Source: Deltaproteobacteria bacterium
GTDB taxonomy: Bacteria; Desulfobacterota; Binatia; UBA9968
Direction of reading: 5' to 3'
DNA: 5,271 nt
NCBI GenBank assembly: GCA_005878685.1
Contig: VBLN01000309.1
Location: forward strand, 5,087-10,357
Shown in pieces: positions 1 to 5,271 of this stretch. Both the position numbers and the translations under genes were made by a program. The notes beneath the pieces are model-generated. The model ran no database searches and was not told where the DNA came from. It saw only the letters and a list, made by a program, of their open reading frames with translations. Position 1 is the first letter of the stretch, and the number at the start of each line of letters is the position of its first letter.

Positions 1-790
1 TCGCTAACCGCCGAGGAGATGCAGCGGATTGCTGCGTGGACGAACCTGTCGGAGACGACTTTTGTTCTGCCGCCTTCTTCTACGAATGCCGACTATCGGC
101 TGAGAATCTTCACACCTAGGCAAGAGCTCTCTTTCGCCGGCCATCCGGTCATCGGCAGCGCACACGCGGTGATAGAAAGCGGTCATGCCGTCCCACGGGC
201 GGCAAGTTGCGCCAAGAGTGTTTAGCCGGGATTTTCGACCTCGCGATTGAAGAGACCAAGACCGGCAAGGAAATATTCGTGAAAGCTCCCAAGGCGAAGA
301 TCATGGAGATTGGCGAAGAACTGAGAGACGCGGCAGCGAGGGCCCTTGGTGTGCCTTTGATGGCAGAGAGTCCGCTGCTACGCATCGATATGGGAGTCGT
401 GTGGCTCGTCGCGGACATGGGCGACGCTGCTACAGTAGCGGCGCTTAACCCTAGCATGGACGCGATCGCAAAACTTAGCAGCACCTTACAGGCAACGGGT
501 GTCACGGTCTTCGGGCGTGCGAACGATGGCATCTCTGCAGTGCATGTACGCTCATTCGCGCCATTGCAGGGGATTCCGGAAGATCCCCCGTATGCGGCAG
601 CGGCAACGCCAGCGTGGCGGCCTTTTTGATACATTCCGGCGGTTTGAAGAAGTACGGACCGAGATATGTCGCCCGTCAAGGCATGCAGGTTGGGCGCAAC
701 GGTCAAGTCGTTGTGCGCGTAGTCAACGAGTCTATTGAAATAGGCGGCTACGCCGTTACCTGTGTCGACGGGAGCTTGCTGGTGCCCTAG
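1..790 (+). pseudogene. PhzF-like isomerase/epimerase, 5'-truncated by the window and frameshifted twice
   Basis: This is a PhzF-family protein (diaminopimelate-epimerase-like fold; members do cofactor-free isomerisation, as PhzF does in phenazine synthesis). It reads in three pieces: frame 1 from base 1 to about 192, frame 3 from about 195 to 587, and frame 2 from 590 to the TAG at 788-790. Joined, they give about 263 residues without an internal stop; roughly 30 N-terminal residues lie outside the window. Visible motifs are [11 protein letters not shown] (Glu codon 52-54, matching the family's catalytic Glu), SFAGHP (His codon 142-144), [11 protein letters not shown] (198-230), RSFAPLQGIPEDP (Asp codon 582-584), VCGSGNASVAAF (590-625), and a C-terminal GGYAVTCVDG. 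Both breaks sit at C runs (192-194 and 585-589), and each is a -1 shift. Without compensation the first piece ends at TAG 223-225 and the second at TGA 627-629. Family membership is near certain. Real decay versus sequence error cannot be decided here, and the substrate is unknown; family likeness does not imply phenazine production. Confidence 0.85.
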
Positions 791-811
791 TGGAACCGAT
801 AACATGAGAAG

Positions 812-2071
812 ATGACGGACAACACCCTTTCCGTGCGTTGCTGCGTCGCCGGCGGCGGTCCGGCCGGCATGATGCTCGGATTCCTGCTGGCGCGCGCCGG
901 TGTCGACGTGCTCGTGCTGGAAAAGCACGCCGATTTCCTGCGCGACTTCCGTGGCGACACGATCCATCCGTCGACGCTCGAAGTGATGCACGAGCTTGGC
1001 CTGCTAAATGAATTCCTCAAGCTACCGCATCAGGAAGTCCGCGAGCTAAACGGGCAGGTCGGCGAAATGAGGCTCACGCTGGCGGACTTCAGTCGCCTAC
1101 CGACGCGCTGCGGGTTTATCGCGATGATGCCGCAGTGGGACTTTCTCAATTTCCTCGCGGCGCGCGCCGCGCGATATTCTTCGTTCCGCTTGCTAATGGA
1201 GGCCGAGGTGATCAGCCTTATCGAAGAGTCCGGGCGCGTGGTTGGCGTGCAGGTAAGGACGCGCGACGGACCGATCGCCGTGCGGGCCGATCTTGTGGTC
1301 GCCGCGGACGGCCGGCATTCGATCGTGCGCGAGAAGGCCGGCCTGCAGGTGAAAGAGTTCGGCGCGCCTATGGACGTGCTCTGGTTCCGTCTTTCCCGAA
1401 GGCCAGAAGATCCCTCGCAGACCATGGGCCGATTTGACGTCGGGCGGATCTTTATCACGATCAATCGCGGCGATTATTGGCAATGCGGCTTCGTCATTCC
1501 GAAAGATCAGTTTGAAGAGATTCGCAAGCGCGGAATCGAATCTTTCCGCGAGCGAGTAGCGCAACTTGCGCCGTATGCAAGAGACCGAACACAAGAGCTG
1601 CGCGACTGGGAACAAGTGAAGTTATTGACGGTCCGGGTTGATCGGTTGTCTCGGTGGTATCGTTCGGGCCTGCTCTGCATCGGTGATGCCGCGCACGCGA
1701 TGTCCCCGGTCGGCGGCGTCGGCATCAACCTGGCGATTCAGGATGCGGTCGCGGCGGCGAATATCCTTGCAGGACCGCTACGGGAGGGGGCGCTGACCAT
1801 CGATCACTTACACCGAATACAAAAACGTCGCGAGCTGCCGACGCGCGTTACGCAATGGCTCCAGGTCGCGATCCAACGCAGGATCATAGCGCGGGTACTG
1901 GACGAGACGAGGCCGTTCGAGCCGCCGCTTTTAATCCGGCTCGCGGCAAGGTTCCCACTGCTGCGTCGGATCCCGGGGTGGCTCATCGGCATCGGCATCC
2001 GCCCCGAACATGTGAGCGCATCCATCATCGCCTCATCAACAGTTAATGAAAATCCCGGCTGGGGGCGCTGA
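812..2071 (+). CDS. FAD-dependent monooxygenase (aromatic hydroxylase / UbiH-PHBH type)
   Basis: A complete 419-residue class A flavoprotein monooxygenase. Such enzymes use NAD(P)H and O2 to hydroxylate aromatic or polyketide-like small molecules in the cytoplasm. The N-terminal Rossmann motif is GGGPAG (residues 14-19), with the ribose-binding acid at E37 in LVLEKH. RGDTIHP follows at 47-53. The DG motif is VVAADGRHS (162-170), and the second FAD-binding GD motif is [11 protein letters not shown] (289-299) followed by [12 protein letters not shown] (301-312). No signal peptide or transmembrane segment is evident. The ATG at 812 is chosen because in-frame stops at 788-790 and 800-802 exclude anything longer and the FAD fold begins about ten residues in. 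The purine-rich GAGAAG directly before it is too close to be a normal Shine-Dalgarno site. The PhzF-like gene ends 21 bases upstream, so co-transcription is likely. The core seems to end near GIRPEHV (395-401). The last 18 residues look like an added tail, and its end overlaps the convergent dnaE2. The substrate cannot be inferred. Confidence 0.95.
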   Translation: MTDNTLSVRCCVAGGGPAGMMLGFLLARAGVDVLVLEKHADFLRDFRGDTIHPSTLEVMHELGLLNEFLKLPHQEVRELNGQVGEMRLTLADFSRLPTRCGFIAMMPQWDFLNFLAARAARYSSFRLLMEAEVISLIEESGRVVGVQVRTRDGPIAVRADLVVAADGRHSIVREKAGLQVKEFGAPMDVLWFRLSRRPEDPSQTMGRFDVGRIFITINRGDYWQCGFVIPKDQFEEIRKRGIESFRERVAQLAPYARDRTQELRDWEQVKLLTVRVDRLSRWYRSGLLCIGDAAHAMSPVGGVGINLAIQDAVAAANILAGPLREGALTIDHLHRIQKRRELPTRVTQWLQVAIQRRIIARVLDETRPFEPPLLIRLAARFPLLRRIPGWLIGIGIRPEHVSASIIASSTVNENPGWGR

Positions 2072-5000
2072 GCACCTTTAGATTCACTTTTGGCCTCCAG
2101 AGTTCCTCGGCAACGAGATGGACTACCCCGTCCTCGGCCTGGAGGGTGCCGGTGACTCCGAGAAAGTTGGCCGTCTTTGCCAACGTGGCATACTGCTCAA
2201 AGACCCGCTCCCAGATAACGAGATTGACAAAGCCGGTCTCATCCTCAAGCGTCATGAAGACAACGCCACTCGCAGTTCCAGGCCGCTGGCGGCAGATAAC
2301 TAAGCCGCCGTAGCGAACTCGCTCCCCATGTCGCATTGAGGCGACGGTGCGAGCGTCAGGAAGACCCTGGGCCGTGAGTTCTGCGCGCAGCGGTTCGAGT
2401 GGATGGCGTCTTGGACTATGAGAGGTAGAACGATAGTCCCAAGTGACCTCCTCGAAGGCATTCAAAGGATCGAAGCGCGGACTGGCTTCACGGACCTGAA
2501 GCGGAAAGGATTCCTTCCGCGTGCGGACGAGCCGTCGGATCTCCCACAGGACCGTACGCCGGTCCGGATTAAAACCTTCGAACGCTCCAGCCTCAGCGAG
2601 CGCGCTAAGAACTCCCTCATCGAGCCCGGTCCGCCGGATAAAGTCGGCAAGTGATGCCCCCCGGCCTGAGCTCGGGCCGAAGGCAAACGCGGAAGCGTGG
2701 CGTGCCTTTTCGATCTGCCCCCAATCTCCGTTCCCAAGACCCTTCACATATCTCAGCCCCATGCGCACGGCGAAACCGCCTGCGCTCTCCGGGCAGGGCT
2801 CAAGCGTGCAATCCCAAAGACTCGCCTGTGCATCTACCGGCCGCACGACCACACCGTGGCGTCTGGCATCTTCCACAATAGTAGCGGGAGCGTAAAAGCC
2901 CATCGGCTGGGCATTGAGCAGCGCGCAGGTGAACTCCGCCGGATAGTGGCATTTGAGCCAAGCCGTGGCGTAGGCGACCAGGGCGAAGCTCGCCGCATGA
3001 CTCTCGGGAAAGCCGTACTCGCCGAAGCCGCGGATCTGCTGAAAGACGCGCTCGGCGAACTCCGGGGCGATCCCTTTGGCCTGCATACGCGTAAGCAAAC
3101 GCTCGCGGTGGCGCTCCATGCGTCCTGTCCGATGCCAGGCCGCCATATCGCGCCGGAGCTGGTCCGCCTCGCCTGGAGTATAGTCAGCGGCGATAACGGC
3201 GAGGCGCATCACCTGCTCCTGAAAAAGCGGCACCCCCAGCGTCTTCTGTAATACTGGAATCAGGCTCGGATGAGGATAGTCCACCGGCTCCTTGCCGCTG
3301 CGGCGACGCAGATAGGGATGAACCATGCCGCCAGTGATCGGACCTGGCCGCACGATGCTGATCTCTATGACGAGATCGTAGAAGTCTTTGGGCCGAAGCC
3401 GCGGCAGCATCGCCATCTGCGCCCGGCTCTCGATTTGGAAGACGCCTATTGTGTCGGCTCTCCTGACCATCTCGAAAGTTTCAGAATCGTCGGGCGGAAT
3501 TGTGGCCATAGAAAGTTCGACGCCTCGATGTTCTTTGAGCAGCCGAAAACAGCGGTCGAGCTGCGTGAGCCCTCCCAGGCCGAGGAGATCCACCTTAAAA
3601 AGGCCGAGATCCTCGAGATCGTCCTTGTCCCATTGGATGACGGTGCGGGCCGGCATCGTCGCGTTTTCGATGGGGACGATATCGTGCACAGGTTCGTGAC
3701 CCAGAAGGAATCCACCGGGATGGATCGAGAGATGACGCGGAAAATCGGAAATTTCATTGACGAGGTTAAGAAAATGACCGGAAATAGGCGCTTCTGGATC
3801 GAAGCCCATCGGTCGAAGCGCTTCAGAAGCGATCTCTTCCTGGTGAGAGAGAAATTTTGCCAAACGGTCGAGAGAAGTCTCCGGAAGTCCAAGCGCCTTG
3901 CCCACGTCGCGCACGGCGGAGCGAGAACGGTAGCGGATCACATTGGCCGCCATCGCGGCATGGTCCCGGCCGTATTTTTCATAAACATGCTGGATCACCT
4001 CTTCGCGCCGGTCGTGCTGGATATCGAGATCGATATCAGGCGGCTCGGCGCGCTCCTTGGAAATAAAGCGCTCGAAGAGCAGATCCATCCGCACCGGATC
4101 GATAGCTGTGATGCCCAGGCAGTAGCAGACTACCGAATTGGCCGCGGAGCCGCGCCCCTGACAGAGGATGCCGCGCTCGCGGCAGAATGCGACGATCTCC
4201 CACATGGTGAGAAAATAACCGGGGTAGTCCAAGTCTTCGATAAGCTTTAGCTCCTTTTCGAGTTGAGTGCTCACGTCGGGTGGGACCCTGTCGCCGTACC
4301 GCTGTCTTGCTCCTTCGAAAGCGAGTTGGCGCAACCGCTGAACTGAGGTTGTCCCATCGGGCAAACATTCTGAGGGGTAGCGATAGCGAATTTCGGTGAG
4401 AGAAAAAGTGCAGCGCCCGGCTATCTCTTCGGTACGTGCCACAGCCGATGGATCATCGGAAAAGAGCGCCGCAAAGACATAGGGAGACTTGAGACCATAC
4501 TCGGCGTTGGGTCTGAGCTTTCGGCCTGCGGAGGAGACAGAGACACCGTGGCGGATAGCGGTAAGCACATCCTGAAGCGGCCTTCGAGCAGGCGTATGGT
4601 AGAGGACTTCCGTCGCCGCAACGACCGGAAGGCCGTACCGCGCCGCCCGCTCGCGCAGCCGGACCCCCTGCGAGACTTCCTCCTCCCGCCGGTGCCGCGC
4701 AACCATCGCATAGAGCCGATCGCCAAAGGCATCGCGCAGCTTGCCGGCAACTTCTTGAGGATCGGTTTCGCCCACAAGCAGGCTCCGCTGGACGCCCCAG
4801 AGCGCAAGGAGCCCGGCCGCATGCCGGCACACCTCATCCCATCTCACAGCGCTCTCACCTTTCGGAGAGCGCAGGCGTCCGGCAGTGATGAGCCGGCAGA
4901 GATTGGCGTACCCCGCACGATTCTGAGCTAGAAGGACAATCACCGATCCGTCGTCCGCGGTGACCTGTGACCCCACGATCAAGTAAAGTCCCACTTCCCG

Positions 5001-5165
5001 AGCCTTCACATGCGCGCGAACGATCCCATAGACACCATCGCGGTCGGTGAGAGCCAGGGCAGGAAGACCGAGGCGATGAGCCTCTTCGACCAGCTCATCC
5101 GGGTGGCTCGCCCCTTCGAGGAAGGAAAAATTGCTCTTGCACCAGAGAGGAACGTAGGAAGACAT
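2043..5165 (-). CDS. dnaE2: Error-prone DNA polymerase III alpha homologue DnaE2 (ImuC)
   Basis: A complete 1040-residue C-family DNA polymerase of the DnaE2/ImuC type, which carries out translesion synthesis and damage-induced mutagenesis, usually with ImuA and ImuB. Domains in order: PHP domain (about 1-210, with [14 protein letters not shown] at 9-22 and ALTDRDG at 38-44); palm with GRGSAANS (337-344), PDIDLD (376-381, two of the catalytic Asp) and the third catalytic Asp D526 in FKVDLLGLG; fingers with VFQIES (575-580), RPGPI (606-610), FQEQVM (648-653) and [15 protein letters not shown] (713-727); helix-hairpin-helix region around [11 protein letters not shown] (801-811); OB fold (about 950-1023). 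It ends in SRDFH, a family-typical terminus. Its length and the lack of the tau-binding C-terminal region of replicative DnaE1 support DnaE2. The ATG is chosen because MSSYVPLWC fits the usual N-terminus and an in-frame TGA lies 11 codons upstream (5199-5201). No good Shine-Dalgarno site is seen. The polymerase looks active, but the PHP metal site looks degenerate. No SOS operator is recognised in the 106 bases upstream. Confidence 0.97.
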   Translation of the reverse strand: MSSYVPLWCKSNFSFLEGASHPDELVEEAHRLGLPALALTDRDGVYGIVRAHVKAREVGLYLIVGSQVTADDGSVIVLLAQNRAGYANLCRLITAGRLRSPKGESAVRWDEVCRHAAGLLALWGVQRSLLVGETDPQEVAGKLRDAFGDRLYAMVARHRREEEVSQGVRLRERAARYGLPVVAATEVLYHTPARRPLQDVLTAIRHGVSVSSAGRKLRPNAEYGLKSPYVFAALFSDDPSAVARTEEIAGRCTFSLTEIRYRYPSECLPDGTTSVQRLRQLAFEGARQRYGDRVPPDVSTQLEKELKLIEDLDYPGYFLTMWEIVAFCRERGILCQGRGSAANSVVCYCLGITAIDPVRMDLLFERFISKERAEPPDIDLDIQHDRREEVIQHVYEKYGRDHAAMAANVIRYRSRSAVRDVGKALGLPETSLDRLAKFLSHQEEIASEALRPMGFDPEAPISGHFLNLVNEISDFPRHLSIHPGGFLLGHEPVHDIVPIENATMPARTVIQWDKDDLEDLGLFKVDLLGLGGLTQLDRCFRLLKEHRGVELSMATIPPDDSETFEMVRRADTIGVFQIESRAQMAMLPRLRPKDFYDLVIEISIVRPGPITGGMVHPYLRRRSGKEPVDYPHPSLIPVLQKTLGVPLFQEQVMRLAVIAADYTPGEADQLRRDMAAWHRTGRMERHRERLLTRMQAKGIAPEFAERVFQQIRGFGEYGFPESHAASFALVAYATAWLKCHYPAEFTCALLNAQPMGFYAPATIVEDARRHGVVVRPVDAQASLWDCTLEPCPESAGGFAVRMGLRYVKGLGNGDWGQIEKARHASAFAFGPSSGRGASLADFIRRTGLDEGVLSALAEAGAFEGFNPDRRTVLWEIRRLVRTRKESFPLQVREASPRFDPLNAFEEVTWDYRSTSHSPRRHPLEPLRAELTAQGLPDARTVASMRHGERVRYGGLVICRQRPGTASGVVFMTLEDETGFVNLVIWERVFEQYATLAKTANFLGVTGTLQAEDGVVHLVAEELWRPKVNLKVLSAPSRDFH

Positions 5166-5198
5166 GTTAATAAGCGGAGCGACCAGCTCTCTCTGATC
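5166..5198 (-). other. Short leader between the putative upstream gene and dnaE2
   Basis: These 33 bases precede the dnaE2 ATG. The only purine-rich stretch, AGAGAGAG, lies about 21 bases before the start, too far for a normal Shine-Dalgarno site. No inverted repeat, -10/-35 pair or direct-repeat LexA-type operator is apparent. Expression may depend on translation from the upstream frame or on a promoter beyond the window; this is inference. Confidence 0.3.
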
Positions 5199-5271
5199 TC
5201 AAACGCCAAGTTTGGCTGCGAGGTCCAAAAAATCTGTCGCTGTGACATCGAAGGACGGATCTGGCGTAGTA
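5199..5271 (-). CDS. Possible C-terminal end of an unknown upstream gene (partial)
   Basis: Reading the - strand inward from the window edge, 23 sense codons precede a TGA at 5199-5201 and end in DFLDLAAKLGV. The peptide has the composition of a real helical C-terminus, and the codons are unremarkable. It would end 33 bases before dnaE2 on the same strand, the spacing expected of an operon partner. The usual neighbour of dnaE2 is imuB, but I do not recognise this tail as ImuB or any other family. It is in the same frame as dnaE2. The stretch is too short to prove coding, and another - strand frame is also open here. Confidence 0.35.
   Translation of the reverse strand, partial: TTPDPSFDVTATDFLDLAAKLGV

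Noticed and set aside
576..592. Programmed -1 ribosomal frameshifting at the C run of the PhzF-like gene
   Set aside because: The site does not match a good X XXY YYZ slippery heptamer in the zero frame, no clear downstream stem or pseudoknot was found by eye, and two separate programmed shifts in one small enzyme would be exceptional.
804..815. A three-codon minicistron (ATG AGA AGA TGA) whose stop overlaps the monooxygenase start as ATGA
   Set aside because: It resembles a translational-coupling element, but it is so short that it could easily arise by chance, and it has no ribosome-binding site of its own.
149..991. A 280-codon open frame on the - strand opposite the PhzF-like gene and the start of the monooxygenase
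   Set aside because: The + strand carries clear family motifs through the whole stretch, while this frame gives a low-complexity sequence with no recognisable domain. It also spans two distinct + strand genes.
2043..2075. A bidirectional terminator between the convergent genes
   Set aside because: The only complementarity is a very short CCCGG/CCGGG-type element with almost no loop and no adjacent T-run, and it lies inside both coding regions.
3270..4250. A 326-codon open frame on the + strand opposite the dnaE2 palm and fingers region
   Set aside because: It lies wholly antisense to a strongly conserved polymerase gene, shows no recognisable domain, and is the kind of long shadow frame expected from GC-rich codon use.
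5166..5271. An SOS/LexA operator upstream of dnaE2
   Set aside because: Neither a CTGT-N8-ACAG palindrome nor a GTTC-N7-GTTC direct repeat is present. The operator, if any, may lie before the upstream gene outside the window.

Overview
The window is protein-coding from end to end. It has a moderately GC-rich, compact gene layout typical of a soil or environmental bacterium. The error-prone polymerase and the FAD monooxygenase both read like proteins common in Acidobacteriota and other GC-rich soil lineages. That is an impression from remembered family sequences and does not fix the taxon; no rRNA or other marker gene is present.

Left part, + strand (1-2071): the first 790 bases hold most of a PhzF-like isomerase/epimerase gene. 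Its 5' end lies outside the window, and its reading frame is broken twice, each time by a -1 shift at a run of C. Apart from the shifts it looks intact: the catalytic Glu, His and Asp motifs are present and no stop interrupts the composite frame. So it is either a very young pseudogene or an intact gene with two sequence errors. After 21 bases comes a complete 419-residue FAD-dependent aromatic-ring-hydroxylase-type monooxygenase (812-2071), probably in the same transcription unit. The pair suggests modification of a small molecule, but no substrate can be named.

Right part, - strand (2043-5165): a complete 1040-residue error-prone DNA polymerase III alpha homologue (DnaE2/ImuC), with the polymerase aspartates, fingers, helix-hairpin-helix and OB-fold regions and the family-typical SRDFH C-terminus. 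It converges on the monooxygenase, and the two 3' ends overlap by 29 bases, leaving no room for a terminator between them. Just upstream of dnaE2 a short open frame (stop at 5199-5201) may be the last 23 codons of another - strand gene. It lies 33 bases away and happens to be in the same frame as dnaE2. ImuA and ImuB, the usual partners of DnaE2, are not recognisable in what is visible.

I found no tRNA, rRNA, CRISPR array, insertion sequence, long repeat, recognisable SOS box or convincing intrinsic terminator. No wholly new system is evident. The points most worth a second look are the doubly frameshifted PhzF gene, the overlapping convergent 3' ends, the degenerate PHP metal site of DnaE2, and the in-frame open tail upstream of dnaE2.
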